Assembly: GCA_032161045.1 (NCBI GenBank)
Contig: JAVHTH010000005.1
Length of the DNA: 64,000 nt
Direction: 5' to 3' (one strand)
Origin: Fervidibacter sinensis
GTDB taxonomy: Bacteria; Armatimonadota; Fervidibacteria; Fervidibacterales; Fervidibacteraceae
Shown: positions 25,628 through 34,966 of the stretch, piece by piece
Layout of the letters: the number at the start of each line of letters is the position of its first letter
Position numbering within the stretch: position 1 is the first letter of the stretch
Program-made: the position numbers and the translations under genes
The notes under the pieces: generated by a model
Told to the model about the DNA's origin: nothing
Databases searched by the model: none
The model's input: the letters and a program-made list of their open reading frames with translations, nothing else

Positions 25628-26509
25628 ATGGAACGACAACTACGACTTGGCATCCCGAAGGGAAGTTTGCAAGAAGCAACTTTACGGTTGATGAGGATGG
25701 CTGGCTGGGAAGTTCACATTGAAGGCAGGTCTCACTTCCCTCGCATCAATGACCCTGAAATTCAGGCTATTTTGTTGCGGGCTCAAGAGATACCGCGCTA
25801 TGTTGCCGAAGGCGTTTTGGACGCGGGAATAACGGGTTACGACCAAATCGTTGAGAACGGCGTTGAAGACCAAGTTATTCAAGTCGCCGAGTTCGTTTAC
25901 TCCAAACAAGGTTTGGGCAAAGTCAGACTCGTCATAGCCGTCCACAACGACTCACCCTACCAACGAGTTGAGGACTTGGAAGGCAAACGAATTGCCACTG
26001 AATTGCCCAACACTGTCCGAAAGTTCCTGCAACAACGGGGTGTTAACGCCCGAGTTGAATTCTCTTGGGGCGCGACGGAAGCGAAAGTGCCAGAACTCGT
26101 TGATGCCATCGCCGATGTGACTGAAACAGGAGCGACCTTGCGGGCAAATAATTTGCGCATCATTGAAACGATTTTGGAATCAACCACAAGGCTGATTGCA
26201 AACCCTCAATCTTGGCAAGACGAGTGGAAGCAAAGAAAAATCAGGCATATGGCTCTGTTGCTCCAAGGCGCACTGATGGCTCAACAGAAGGTTGGGCTGA
26301 AGTTAAATGTGTCAAGGGCAGATTTGCCCAAAGTCTTGTCAGTGTTGCCTGCGATGAAAGCACCGACAATTTCCCCACTCGCCGACGAAGATTGGGTCGC
26401 AATTGAGGTCATCGTTGATGAGTTGCAAGTCCGCGAACTCATTCCTCAATTGAAGGAAGCAGGTGCTCGCGACATCATTGAGTATCCGCTCAACAAAGTG
26501 GTGCCGTGA
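25628..26509 (+). CDS. hisG: ATP phosphoribosyltransferase HisG, long form
   Basis: HisG joins ATP and PRPP in the first step of histidine synthesis. The 293-aa length and the C-terminal ~75 residues (PTISPLADEDWVAIEVIVDE) show the long form with its own histidine-sensing regulatory domain, so it needs no HisZ. The N-terminal GIPKGSLQEATLRL and DAGITGYD, and the PRPP-loop region DVTETGATLRANNL, are clear. GGAGGT lies 10 nt upstream of the ATG. No other his gene is adjacent. Confidence 0.95.
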   Translation: MERQLRLGIPKGSLQEATLRLMRMAGWEVHIEGRSHFPRINDPEIQAILLRAQEIPRYVAEGVLDAGITGYDQIVENGVEDQVIQVAEFVYSKQGLGKVRLVIAVHNDSPYQRVEDLEGKRIATELPNTVRKFLQQRGVNARVEFSWGATEAKVPELVDAIADVTETGATLRANNLRIIETILESTTRLIANPQSWQDEWKQRKIRHMALLLQGALMAQQKVGLKLNVSRADLPKVLSVLPAMKAPTISPLADEDWVAIEVIVDELQVRELIPQLKEAGARDIIEYPLNKVVP

Positions 26510-26910
26510 ATGCGTTGAGCGTTCAGGGTTGAGCGTCGTGCGTTGATTTCCGAAAAACCTCATATCGTAGGGGCAGATGAAATCTGCCCGTTTTTTGGAG
26601 GCGCATTTTATGCGCCCCTACAGGTGGGTGGTAAAACACGCCCGCTTTTTTTTTTCGGGCGCATTTCATGCGCCCCTACCACAATCGCCGAATGGATTTG
26701 TCGCTCACTTTCTCTGTCATCAACCACTGGCTAAACTCACTGGCATGGAAGAGTTTACCTTTCTCGTCTCGGAGGGCACGCCTCTGGCGCGCCGAATTTC
26801 GGTCGGGCGGGACCCGCCCCTCCGATTTCGCCGATGGATTCGTCGCTCACTTTCTCCGTCATCAACCATTGAATAAAGCCAGTGGCATGGATGGTTTTTT
26901 GTCCGACTAA
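26510..26910. repeat. Dense intergenic repeat cluster of several families
   Basis: From left to right: GCGTTGAGCGTT low-complexity runs (26513-26545); GTAGGGGCAGATGAAATCTGCCC; two GGGCGCAT/ATGCGCCC palindromes (near 26601-26619 and 26658-26676); a ~75-bp sequence GTCGCTCACTTTCTC...ATCAACCA that recurs at about 26845-26905 and again near 60700-60755; and GGGCACGCC and GTCGGGCGGGACCCGCCC hairpins. The recurring ~75-bp unit contains TGGCTAAAGCCAGTGGCATGG. I see no gene between hisG and 27005. Confidence 0.85.
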
Positions 26911-27004
26911 GGCTCACAAGGATGTTCGCCCTCCCAAATGGTAGGGTGAGGCTTGTGCCGAACCTTAAGGTTCACTTTCCAAACTTGACAAAATTGCCGT
27001 TCTT

Positions 27005-27244
27005 CTACGCACCATCTTGGACGAAGGGAAAGCCAAAGCGTAATGCTAACTCAGCCCTCATCAGTTCACGCCCAAGATAAGCAGCATGGTCAAGTTGAGA
27101 AACCAAACCCAGTTTGATAATGGTGGCGCGAAGTGCCTTTGTATCTTCGCCTTCAATGATGTGCCGCAATCGGTCATGATAGTTGTAATGCTCCCCTTTA
27201 ACGGTCCACAATAGCAACCGAAGTGCCAAGCGGGAGTCAAAACC
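27005..27244 (-). pseudogene. DUF4346-like C-terminal fragment
   Basis: The frame continues directly in phase after the stop of the oxidoreductase at 27245, with only a TTG (27229) as a possible start and a poor Shine-Dalgarno. The 74 residues include KLGLVSQLDHAAYLGREL and RAELALRFGFPFVQD, which I recognise as the end of DUF4346 proteins. The upstream part of such a gene is missing. It may be a remnant or a very small gene. Family recall is from memory and not tested. Confidence 0.4.
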
Positions 27245-28546
27245 TCAACTTTTTGGCAGTGACCAAGGTTTGCGGTAGGTTGGCGATAACAAGCGATTGG
27301 CTTCCTCGTCGCCAACAATTCGCCCCGCTCTGTCGTCCCAAACGATTTTTCGCCTAACCTGAAAGGCAATATCGCCCAAACTTATGGCGAGTTGAATCCA
27401 GTAGTGGTAGCCGAAATGACAAAGCGGCTGCTGGCGAGTTTTAATGCCGTCAAGCCACTCGCGAGCGTGACCGGGCGATGGCGGGATTGAAGGTTCAGGC
27501 AACTTGTTTGGGTCAAGTCGGTCGCCTTCGGGGAAAAGTTTGAAGGTGTTGTAGTTTGCAGCGAGCGTTCCGTTTGTGCCGTGAAAGACTATACCCAAGC
27601 GTCTGCCAATTTCTTTTCCTTCATGCAACTCAAATCCAAAACTGTATGCTTCCGAATGAGTCCAAGTCAAGACAAAATCGCCGAAATCGTAAACAACTTC
27701 CAGAGAGTCTGGCACATCGGAAATGTCTTGCAGAGCGAACTTGCCACCGACCGCAGCGACCGATTTTGGTGCTTTCAAATCCAAAGCCCAAAAAGCCAAA
27801 TCCAAAACATGTGGTCCCATGTTGTGCAGTAAGCCACAACCAGCGTAGTCTCGGAAGTAATAGTGGATGCTGAAAATTGCTGGGTTGAAAGGTCGCAATT
27901 TCGCCGGTCCGCACCACATGTCCCAATCCAAACCCGCAGGTGGTTCGCTATCGGGCGGATTACCTATCCCGTTGGGGGCAATGTTTTGCACGACGAAAGT
28001 GCGGACGCGGGTGATTTTTCCGAGCATGCCAGACTGAACGATCTCAACGACACGCCTGAAGTTTTGACCCGCATGAATTTGCGTCCCGATTTGCGTCACC
28101 CGCTTGTATCGCTCTGCTGCTTGCACCATCGCCTTTGCCTCAGCAACCGTTAAGCACATGGGCTTCTCGCAGTAAACATCCTTACCCGCTTGACAAGCCA
28201 AAATGCTGATGAGAGCATGCCAGTGTGGTGGTGTGGCGATCACGACGGCATCAACATCCTTTCGATCCAAGACTTGCCGAAAATCCTTGACCCCGATCGC
28301 TCTCCCTTGCGTCACCGCGACAGCCTTGTCAACCCTTTCTTGGTGCACATCGCAAACTGCAACAATGTCAACATCGGGAAATTGCTGAAACTCACGGAGC
28401 AAAGCCATGCCGCGTGGACCTACGCCAATAAAACCCAGTCCGATGCGTTCGTTTGGGGAAGATTTGCCCTCTTGCCCGAAACCGCGTGTAGCCAAGAGTG
28501 CGACACCTACTCCAAAGGAACTTTGAAGGAACTCCCGCCGCCTCAT
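27245..28546 (-). CDS. Tat-exported Gfo/Idh/MocA family oxidoreductase
   Basis: 433 aa. MRRREFLQSSFGVGVALLATRG is a twin-arginine leader, so the protein acts outside the cytoplasm. It is followed by the NAD(P)-binding GFIGVGPRG and the family EKP motif (YCEKPMC). The C-terminal (alpha/beta) domain has GCGLLHNMGPHVLDLAFWAL with the expected His-Asp pattern. Substrates are sugars or sugar acids in this family; none can be named here. GAGGAGGCGATAAAA fixes ATG 28546; the frame extends 44 codons further without a ribosome site. Confidence 0.88.
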   Translation of the reverse strand: MRRREFLQSSFGVGVALLATRGFGQEGKSSPNERIGLGFIGVGPRGMALLREFQQFPDVDIVAVCDVHQERVDKAVAVTQGRAIGVKDFRQVLDRKDVDAVVIATPPHWHALISILACQAGKDVYCEKPMCLTVAEAKAMVQAAERYKRVTQIGTQIHAGQNFRRVVEIVQSGMLGKITRVRTFVVQNIAPNGIGNPPDSEPPAGLDWDMWCGPAKLRPFNPAIFSIHYYFRDYAGCGLLHNMGPHVLDLAFWALDLKAPKSVAAVGGKFALQDISDVPDSLEVVYDFGDFVLTWTHSEAYSFGFELHEGKEIGRRLGIVFHGTNGTLAANYNTFKLFPEGDRLDPNKLPEPSIPPSPGHAREWLDGIKTRQQPLCHFGYHYWIQLAISLGDIAFQVRRKIVWDDRAGRIVGDEEANRLLSPTYRKPWSLPKS

Positions 28547-28609
28547 TTTTATCGCCTCCTCAAGAGTTGATGCACTTACCACTTTTCCATCGTCCCAACT
28601 TACGGCTAA

Positions 28610-28830
28610 AAGTTTTTTGACGATCGTCGGAGACAAGCCCCGACGCCACCAAGTTTTTTGTATCGTTGTTCCTTGCAAACCACAGATTTTTAAACCGTCG
28701 TGAAAATGTAGCGTCGTCCCTTGTGGACGACGGCAGTTTTAACTACCGTCGGGGACAAGCCCCGACGCTACCGAGTTTTTTGTATCGCTATCCTTCGCGG
28801 ACGACAGTTGTAAAGGCTGCAGTTGAGGAC
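28610..28830. repeat. Palindromic repeats, GTCGGGGACAAGCCCCGAC family
   Basis: The 313-bp gap holds GTCGGAGACAAGCCCCGACGC (about 28626-28646), GTCGTCCCTTGTGGACGAC (about 28711-28730) and GTCGGGGACAAGCCCCGAC (about 28754-28772), joined by repeated TTTTTTGTATCG linkers at about 28653 and 28780. The arms differ between copies but remain complementary. No gene is visible. Confidence 0.8.
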
Positions 28831-28859
28831 AAGCAAAGGATTCCTAAAAAGCCTTTCTT

Positions 28860-29540
28860 CTACGGTTCGCGAGCGATTTGAGCGAGTTTTCGGACATCAA
28901 CGATGACGATCTGGCGGCGATACTTTTTGATGATGCCAGATTGCGCCCACGCGCTGAGTGTTCGCACGGTTGTTTCCACAGTTGTGCCAGCCATTGCCGC
29001 TAAATCGTATCGGGAGAAACTGCTGTCAAGGACGATACCCTCATCGGTTCGCGTCCCGAACCGACTGATGAGAGCCAAGAGCAACGCAGCGAGCCGCTTC
29101 TCCACTCGTTGAGTTGAAAGTAAGCAGATTGTCTCCTGAGCCTGTCTCAACCTTGAAGCCAAGTCAGCGATTATCTGTTCCGCCAAAGCAGGGTTAGTCC
29201 TCAAAGCGTAAAGGAAGGCATCCCGTGGGAAACGAATTACATAAACATCTGTCAAGGCAATAGCGTCAGCATCGTAAGGTTTGCCGTCAAAAACTGCAAC
29301 TTCCCCGACCATGTCTCCAGCAACCCGAACCGAAACGATGGTCTTGTTGCCGTTCGGAAGGCTTTTGGACAGAACAACCTTGCCCCTTTGAATCAGGAAA
29401 AGCCAGCGAGGTGGGTCGCCTTCTATGAACAAAACCTCACCCTTACGGAACATTTGTGGGGTTCCGCGAACCGTGCGGAGCAAAGGATGAATCGCCCCTA
29501 TATGAGTTTCATTCCGCTTTGTCGCTGTCGTGTTTGGCAT
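28860..29540 (-). CDS. Crp/Fnr family transcriptional regulator
   Basis: 226 aa. The N-terminal cyclic-nucleotide-binding-like domain begins QMFRKGEVLFIEGDPPRWLFLIQRG and includes GDMVGEVAVFDGKPYDADA. A dimer helix (residues about 130-160) leads to a C-terminal winged helix with recognition segment DLAAMAGTTVETTVRTLSAW. No N-terminal Cys cluster is seen, so it is not an Fnr oxygen sensor. The ligand is unknown; the Arg needed for cAMP binding is not evident. It has its own promoter at 29591-29618. Confidence 0.9.
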   Translation of the reverse strand: MPNTTATKRNETHIGAIHPLLRTVRGTPQMFRKGEVLFIEGDPPRWLFLIQRGKVVLSKSLPNGNKTIVSVRVAGDMVGEVAVFDGKPYDADAIALTDVYVIRFPRDAFLYALRTNPALAEQIIADLASRLRQAQETICLLSTQRVEKRLAALLLALISRFGTRTDEGIVLDSSFSRYDLAAMAGTTVETTVRTLSAWAQSGIIKKYRRQIVIVDVRKLAQIAREP

Positions 29541-29590
29541 CCTTTTCGCCTCCTAATGGTCTGAAGCTACTAAAGCCAAGCGCCCTCACC

Positions 29591-29618
29591 ATTATAACGC
29601 TCCAACCACTTTTGTAAA
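29591..29618 (-). promoter_or_regulatory. Sigma-70-type promoter for the Crp/Fnr regulator gene
   Basis: On the minus strand TTTACA (29618-29613) and a perfect TATAAT (29596-29591) are 16 bp apart. Transcription would start about 45 nt before the ATG at 29540. Confidence 0.6.
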
Positions 29619-29646
29619 GCACAACCTTAACAAATCCTTCCCCACA

Positions 29647-31038
29647 TTAGCGCCGAGCAGTCAATCCGAGTCGCCGATACAGTTCCGCATAAACCGGATC
29701 GCGGGGAACACAACCTGTCGGTGCTTGTTTGAGCGGGTGTTCTTTGGTTCGCATTAAGGTCGTGCAGAAACTGACCGCAAGGCAAACTTTGTTGACCGCC
29801 ATTTGCCCACGCTCAAACAAGTCGCGGACATAGTCAGGGTAAGCGATTGCTCCACGCCCGACAGCGACGATGTCAACCAAACCCGCTCGCTTGTTGGCTT
29901 CACCTGCAAGGGCGAGAAACTGCCTCAGGAAACTGTAACCCGTTCCAACCACAACAGCGCTATCTCCTACCGCCCGCTTTATTGCTGCGGTTGCGGTAAA
30001 GTGCCTTGCAACGCCGACTAACGGATGCTCAGGGGGCTCGTAACCGTCAACAGGCGGTTTATCAAACGGGCGACCGATGTGGGGGCTTGCATACGGGTTA
30101 CCCATCGTGACATTGATGAGTTTTACGCCAAGTTGTGCAAGTTCCCTCGCCCAAGCGACAGGCTCTGTCAAGTCCATTTTCAACGGGTCGCTTTCGTCAC
30201 AGCCAAAGCCGTAAAGGAACGGGCGCGGGTATTCCATCGGTTTACCTTCAGCGTCAAATGCTGGACCATCATAAGCGTTCATTCGGGTCGCAACGAGCAA
30301 TTTGCCGTCGGTTTCTTCTCGTATTCGCCGAATCACCTCACGGGCAAACCTCGTTCGGTTCTCCAAACTCCCGCCATATTTACCGTTACGCGTTTTCGCC
30401 GCCAAAAGTTCGTTGAGCAGGTATCGGTGACATTGCTTTATGTCAACGAAGTCAAAACCAATCTTCCAAGCCAATTTGGCAGCATTGACGAACGCATCTT
30501 GAAGCGCGTCAAGTTCAGAATCGCTGATGATAGGGTAATCGGATGGGATACCTCGCTTCTTGTCAAGCGCTGGGTCGTGGTAGGCAATTACAGGTTTTTC
30601 AAAGCAGTATCGTCCCGAGTGGGTCAACTGGATGCCACACAAAATTCGTTCCTCACCAAAGTTCTCCTTGTGAACTTTCCGAACCATTTTCAGCAGGGCT
30701 TCAAAGTCTTTCGCTGTTTCTTCAGTCAAGCAAAGTTGGCGTGGGTTGGCTCTGCCTTCAGGCAAAACTGCAGTTGCCTCAAACCAAATTAGCGCACCAC
30801 CTCCCGCCGCAAATCGCTCATATCGCCTCCAAGTGAGCGCACTTGGTCGTCCGTCGGTTGTCCCATCGCACCCTTCCATCGGGTGGTAGCCCAAAGAGTT
30901 CCAAAGTTCTCGGTCACCGATTTTTATGGGCTTGAGCAATTCCCTGGCTTCGTCAGCAAATTGAATTTGCTCGCTTAAGCCCAACCGCTCAACCTCAGCC
31001 CTTAGTTCGTCAAGGGTTCGGTAGCGGAAAAATGGCAT
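29647..31038 (-). CDS. NADH:flavin oxidoreductase, Old Yellow Enzyme family
   Basis: 463 aa FMN-dependent TIM-barrel enzyme. Family features: LKPIKIGDRELWNSLGYHPMEG near the start, IQLTHSGRY, the conserved FVDIKQCHRYLLNELLA helix with active-site His, NGKYGGSLENRTRF, and VVGTGYSFLR near the flavin phosphate site. It has no C-terminal Fe-S/NAD domain of the 2,4-dienoyl-CoA reductase type. The N-terminal ~30 residues are an extension. Its substrate is unknown. GAAAGGAGG precedes the ATG. Confidence 0.9.
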   Translation of the reverse strand: MPFFRYRTLDELRAEVERLGLSEQIQFADEARELLKPIKIGDRELWNSLGYHPMEGCDGTTDGRPSALTWRRYERFAAGGGALIWFEATAVLPEGRANPRQLCLTEETAKDFEALLKMVRKVHKENFGEERILCGIQLTHSGRYCFEKPVIAYHDPALDKKRGIPSDYPIISDSELDALQDAFVNAAKLAWKIGFDFVDIKQCHRYLLNELLAAKTRNGKYGGSLENRTRFAREVIRRIREETDGKLLVATRMNAYDGPAFDAEGKPMEYPRPFLYGFGCDESDPLKMDLTEPVAWARELAQLGVKLINVTMGNPYASPHIGRPFDKPPVDGYEPPEHPLVGVARHFTATAAIKRAVGDSAVVVGTGYSFLRQFLALAGEANKRAGLVDIVAVGRGAIAYPDYVRDLFERGQMAVNKVCLAVSFCTTLMRTKEHPLKQAPTGCVPRDPVYAELYRRLGLTARR

Positions 31039-31116
31039 TCCCTTAGCCTCCTTTCAATTCCAGCGAAATGAGGCAGGGTTTCATACCTGCCAGATTTCTC
31101 CGGCGTGGTTCGCTCC

Positions 31117-31443
31117 TCACTTTTTCGGGATTTTGCTTTCCTTCTGTGGCAAAACAGTTAAGCACTTAGGGCAAACGAGCGTTTGTGGGAACTTGTCAAG
31201 CCACTTTCGTTTCAGTTTTTCAACTCGTCGCCGTTTGAGTTGAAAGCGGAAGTAGCCAATGATATTGAGCAGCAAAGACAGCCCAAACTTTTCTTCGGCT
31301 ATCCCAACTGCAAAGTCTTGCCAATCTGGAATGTCCACACCCGGCGTTGTGTCAAGGGGTGTTGGCTCGTAAGACAAAAGTGGCACCATCAATCGTCCGC
31401 ACTTCGGACACCAAACATCTTGTCCCTCAATTTCTCGGGACAC
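31117..31443 (-). CDS. Small protein with split zinc ribbon
   Basis: 108 aa, not recognised as a named family. CPKCG at residues 12-16 and CPKCL at 91-95 could form one zinc ribbon bridging a middle part that includes a short hydrophobic stretch (LSLLLNIIGYF) and a basic helix (FQLKRRRVEKLKRKW). The start is a GTG preceded by GAGGTGACAAGAT. It lies 20 bp after the MocA gene at 31464 on the same strand, so they are probably co-transcribed. The role is unknown. Confidence 0.65.
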   Translation of the reverse strand: MSREIEGQDVWCPKCGRLMVPLLSYEPTPLDTTPGVDIPDWQDFAVGIAEEKFGLSLLLNIIGYFRFQLKRRRVEKLKRKWLDKFPQTLVCPKCLTVLPQKESKIPKK

Positions 31444-31463
31444 ATCTTGTCACCTCAGGAAAC

Positions 31464-32687
31464 TCACTGCAATCCAGCCTGAGCATCAGCCTCCGCGAGG
31501 ACGATTCGGCGCCCTTCCTCGGCTGACCAATAAGCAGCGTAGGTCACTCGGACAACATCAAGTCCAAGTTCACCGTCCGAAAGCGGTTGCCGTTCAGGCT
31601 CAAGGACGCACCTTGCAAAGTCTTCAAGTTCCTGCGGGTAACCGTTAATGAAGTCCTCGTTAATGGACGGGAAACTCCAACCCGCTTTGGTCTCCAACTT
31701 CTCAGCGATGTATTCGCTCTCAAAAATGTGGGCTTCAGGTGCGTAGGCAAGGCACGGGTTGTTTGGATTGATGTTGCAAATGACGCGGCAGTTGTCGGCG
31801 AAGAACTCCATGACATTGTAAATGCCACCCAAGCAAGTGTCGTGTGCTGTCAAAACGCCAACTGAGCCGTCATCAAACTCCACAATGATTGCACCCCAGT
31901 TTTCAACATCTTTCCACGCTGTCACAAGGTAGTGCTTAGGCTTGTCGGCGAAGCCCTGAACTTTCGTCAAGTTCGCCACTTGAGCCGTGACGGCAACGGG
32001 GCGGATAGGTTTGCCGAAGCGCCTAATGCCTTCTCGCCGCTTGACGAAAAGCATTGCACCTAAAGGATGGGCACCAAGCCTCAACAGTGCGCCACCACCC
32101 GATGTCCGCCAAACCATAGCGAACGGGGAATGGGAACCGCTATGCGCCTCCTCGCCTCGCATGTAAAGGACAATGGCATTCGCAGCGTCAAGCAACCGCA
32201 TCGCCTTTTGAATTGCTGGGGCGTAGCAGAAATTTTCGGCGTAGCCGAGTTTAGTGCCGGTCCGCTTACAGGCTTCAACCATCTCAATCGCATTCTTTAC
32301 CGCTTTGGCATACATGTCCTTTTTGCTCACAGCCTCGCCGACGAGGACATTTTCATCTGGGATGTCTTCGCCAAAATAGCCTGTCAATGGCTTTTCAACC
32401 ACGACGACAGGTTTGCCAGCCTCAGCGGCATCAATGACAGGTTGCTTGTGGGCATGGTTTGGGGTGACGACATCAACAAGGTCTATGTCCTTGCGGTCAA
32501 GGATATAGCGGTAGTCGTCGTAAGCATCAGGGATTCCACGCTCGCGAGCATATGCCTCCGCATATTCCTTCACGATGTCGGCAACAGCCACAACTTCAAC
32601 GAATGGCAGCATTTTGTAGGAATTGTAATGGAAACGGGCAGCAAATCCTGCACCAATCAACCCAACCCTTACTTTTCGCTCTGCCAC
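31464..32687 (-). CDS. Gfo/Idh/MocA family oxidoreductase (cytoplasmic)
   Basis: About 407 aa. GLIGAGFAARFHYNSY is the dinucleotide-binding motif and VVEKPLTGYF the catalytic EKP region. A loop of about 20 residues after EKP (GEDIPDENVLVGEAVSKKD) is longer than usual. C-terminal RLGAHPLGAMLF holds the expected His. No export signal, unlike the paralogue at 27245-28546. AAGGAGGG seven nt before the GTG at 32687 favours that start over ATG 32711. Probably a sugar or inositol dehydrogenase; the substrate is not identifiable. Confidence 0.88.
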   Translation of the reverse strand: MAERKVRVGLIGAGFAARFHYNSYKMLPFVEVVAVADIVKEYAEAYARERGIPDAYDDYRYILDRKDIDLVDVVTPNHAHKQPVIDAAEAGKPVVVVEKPLTGYFGEDIPDENVLVGEAVSKKDMYAKAVKNAIEMVEACKRTGTKLGYAENFCYAPAIQKAMRLLDAANAIVLYMRGEEAHSGSHSPFAMVWRTSGGGALLRLGAHPLGAMLFVKRREGIRRFGKPIRPVAVTAQVANLTKVQGFADKPKHYLVTAWKDVENWGAIIVEFDDGSVGVLTAHDTCLGGIYNVMEFFADNCRVICNINPNNPCLAYAPEAHIFESEYIAEKLETKAGWSFPSINEDFINGYPQELEDFARCVLEPERQPLSDGELGLDVVRVTYAAYWSAEEGRRIVLAEADAQAGLQ

Positions 32688-32763
32688 AACACATCCCTCC
32701 TTGCTCGTCATTTTCGCCTAAGCCAAAGAATGCCATTTAAGTGCAAATTTGTCATCAAGGGCT

Positions 32764-33774
32764 TTAGCGTCTTACGAAAACACCTCGCCCAGCGAAGTAA
32801 AGCGTTAAAATCAAAACCTCACCCCCAGCGAACAGCCATTTTGCTGGTGCGGGGATTTTTTCGTGGGGCGAGAAGAAGGCTTCAATGAAGGCTGCGTAAA
32901 GGAGCATCAAGAGCGCTCCTAAAAGCAAAGGCACAGACTTGCGCCCTGCTTCCACCATTGCTGCCCACCGCGTCAAATCCCCGGGACAGAGCCATCGGTA
33001 GCCCATTGCCAAACCTGCGGCAGCAGCGATGCAAAATGCAGGAAGTTCAATGACACCGTGTGGGAGAACAAAGCCCAAAAGTTCGCCCATAGTCCCGAAT
33101 TGATGGCTGACAGCGATGACGCCGCCAACAAGTTTGCCATTGACGAAAAGCACATAAAGGGACGGAACCATAGCGATTACACCGGCGCCGAATCCCATCA
33201 ACGCCACTCGCCAATTGTTCAATAGGATGAGCCAAAAGGCGAAAGGTCGTCCCATCAAGGGCAACCAATCATGACCGGGTTTGTGTCGCTGTGCCACCTC
33301 CTGCAAAATGAGCATCATCTCTTCACCCAGCCACGACATCGCAACCTCTGAACGCCAAAGGATAACAAAAGTTGTCAAGATCGCGCTACCGAAAAGTGCT
33401 ATCGCTGCAAGCAGACAGAAAGGCAGGTGTGCAATGACTGCTGCGGGAAAGTCCCGCCAAATCAACCTTGCGATGAAGTTCCAGAACTTAAGCCGCTGCA
33501 AAGGCGGTTGAGCGTAAAGGACCGAATAGCCCCACCCGACAAGCCGATGAAGAGAGCGATTGGGGGTTAAAGAATTTGAACGAGCAAGTTCCGCCACCGC
33601 AAGCCGATACAATTTGCCCAACCTCAGCAACTTCTCTGCTTCCAAATGGCGAATAGAAAAACCTTGAGCGCTGCGGATCAGTCGCTCCAACTCGCTCCAT
33701 CGCTCTTGTAACTTGTCAACCCGCTGTTTGCTTCGCTCCGCAAATATTTCCGCCAACCTACGCTCGGCATTCAT
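32764..33774 (-). CDS. SpoIIM-like (stage II sporulation protein M family) membrane protein
   Basis: 336 aa. The N-terminal ~110 residues are helical and charged (ELERLIRSAQGFS, LYRLAVAELARSNS), then come about five membrane helices with NNWRVALMGFGAGV and LPHGVIELPAFCIAAAAGL, the conserved core of SpoIIM/DUF95 proteins. In spore-formers SpoIIM works in engulfment; in non-sporulating bacteria the family is found beside RDD and MoxR-VWA genes and its job is unknown. None of those partners is adjacent here. Sporulation is not implied. Confidence 0.85.
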   Translation of the reverse strand: MNAERRLAEIFAERSKQRVDKLQERWSELERLIRSAQGFSIRHLEAEKLLRLGKLYRLAVAELARSNSLTPNRSLHRLVGWGYSVLYAQPPLQRLKFWNFIARLIWRDFPAAVIAHLPFCLLAAIALFGSAILTTFVILWRSEVAMSWLGEEMMLILQEVAQRHKPGHDWLPLMGRPFAFWLILLNNWRVALMGFGAGVIAMVPSLYVLFVNGKLVGGVIAVSHQFGTMGELLGFVLPHGVIELPAFCIAAAAGLAMGYRWLCPGDLTRWAAMVEAGRKSVPLLLGALLMLLYAAFIEAFFSPHEKIPAPAKWLFAGGEVLILTLYFAGRGVFVRR

Positions 33775-33972
33775 CCCTTTAATCCCCCACGCTTAATTTT
33801 AAGCCGAAGGTTCGTAGTCGGGCACGGAATGAAACGGGGTGCCGTTAACGATGTGTCAGGCAAATGAACCAATGGATTTGCTTTTGGCTCTAAACGGACG
33901 GAGGAAGAGTTGCGCCAAAATTGCACTGTGGTTCATTCGGCAAAAACATCTTTTGCGGAGGTGAAGCGAAGG

Positions 33973-34923
33973 ATGCGGGCGTTAATGTTGGCAGGGCTAA
34001 CGATTCTGTGGCTCGGAGCGGTCGCTGCGCAGGAAAAGGTGAAACTTTCGTTGGATTTGATGCCGGGCGGTGCTGCATCGCGGATTATAACCGGCAAACT
34101 GAAAGGCGAATGGGCTTCCCCCGAACCAATCCCTGTTGAGTTAGAACTCCGAAGCAGCAACTACATTGTCGTCGCTAACCTTACCGCTGAAGGCGATGCC
34201 ATCATTCAGATTCAACCCCAAGGGACACAAGTGAAAGGCAAAATCGGCGAAACCACAATGGAATGGACGATCACTCCAAGCGGGGATGTCATTGCTGAGT
34301 GGCAAGGAGTTAAATTTGACAGCAGCAAATTACCTGAAGAACACCGAGCAAAATGGCGAAAAGCCTTCACCGCTTCCTTTGAGGTCGTCATCACCCCTCA
34401 AGGTCGCATCAAATCTGTCAAGATGCCTGAGTTCCCGAAAGATTTGCCGAGATGGTCGGAAGTGCCCATTGTCCCTAAAGCCGCTCACCAAATTGTCACA
34501 GGTTTGTTGCAAACTCTGTGGTTGCCTATGCTCCCAACAGAACCTGTCAAGGTCGGTAGTCAATGGCAATTTGAAATGCCCTTGACGATGCTTGATATTG
34601 AACGGACTTTGACCTTGCCCTTCAATTGTTCCTTGACCAAACTCACATGGGACGAAGCCGTGATTAGCGTGCGCGCCGAGCACAAAGGGGAAGTTGCTTT
34701 GCCGTTGCGCCGCTTGCACCCTGAAGACCCGAAAATAACGATCCAGAAAGGGCAACTTGACCTCAAAGGCGAAATCACTTTCTTGGTGAACATGGGAGTT
34801 CCACAAAAAGCCAAGTGGACTCAAAAGGGCGAGGTAACGGGAACCGCCGAAGTTGAAAACATGGCTCCTGTAAGTTTCACCTTCCGATACGAAGCGGAGT
34901 TGGATGACCAGTTGTTGTTCTGA
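33973..34923 (+). CDS. Secreted protein of unknown function
   Basis: 316 aa with a clear signal peptide (MRALMLAGLTILWLGAVAAQ). The remainder is beta-rich, with alternating hydrophobic strands and no cysteines except one near residue 210. The layout (repeated EVxGTAEVEN, LDLKGEITFLVNMG strands) recalls DUF6263-like or lipid-binding beta proteins, but I cannot assign a family. GGAGGTG upstream supports ATG 33973. It is a single gene, convergent with the VWA protein gene. Nothing suggests transfer. Confidence 0.7.
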   Translation: MRALMLAGLTILWLGAVAAQEKVKLSLDLMPGGAASRIITGKLKGEWASPEPIPVELELRSSNYIVVANLTAEGDAIIQIQPQGTQVKGKIGETTMEWTITPSGDVIAEWQGVKFDSSKLPEEHRAKWRKAFTASFEVVITPQGRIKSVKMPEFPKDLPRWSEVPIVPKAAHQIVTGLLQTLWLPMLPTEPVKVGSQWQFEMPLTMLDIERTLTLPFNCSLTKLTWDEAVISVRAEHKGEVALPLRRLHPEDPKITIQKGQLDLKGEITFLVNMGVPQKAKWTQKGEVTGTAEVENMAPVSFTFRYEAELDDQLLF

Positions 34924-34966
34924 AGCGAATGTGGAAGCCTGAGACACTGGTTTTCAACCTGTGCAA

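Noticed and set aside
32764..33774. Evidence for sporulation
   Set aside because: SpoIIM-family membrane proteins are widespread in non-sporulating bacteria and no other sporulation gene is present.
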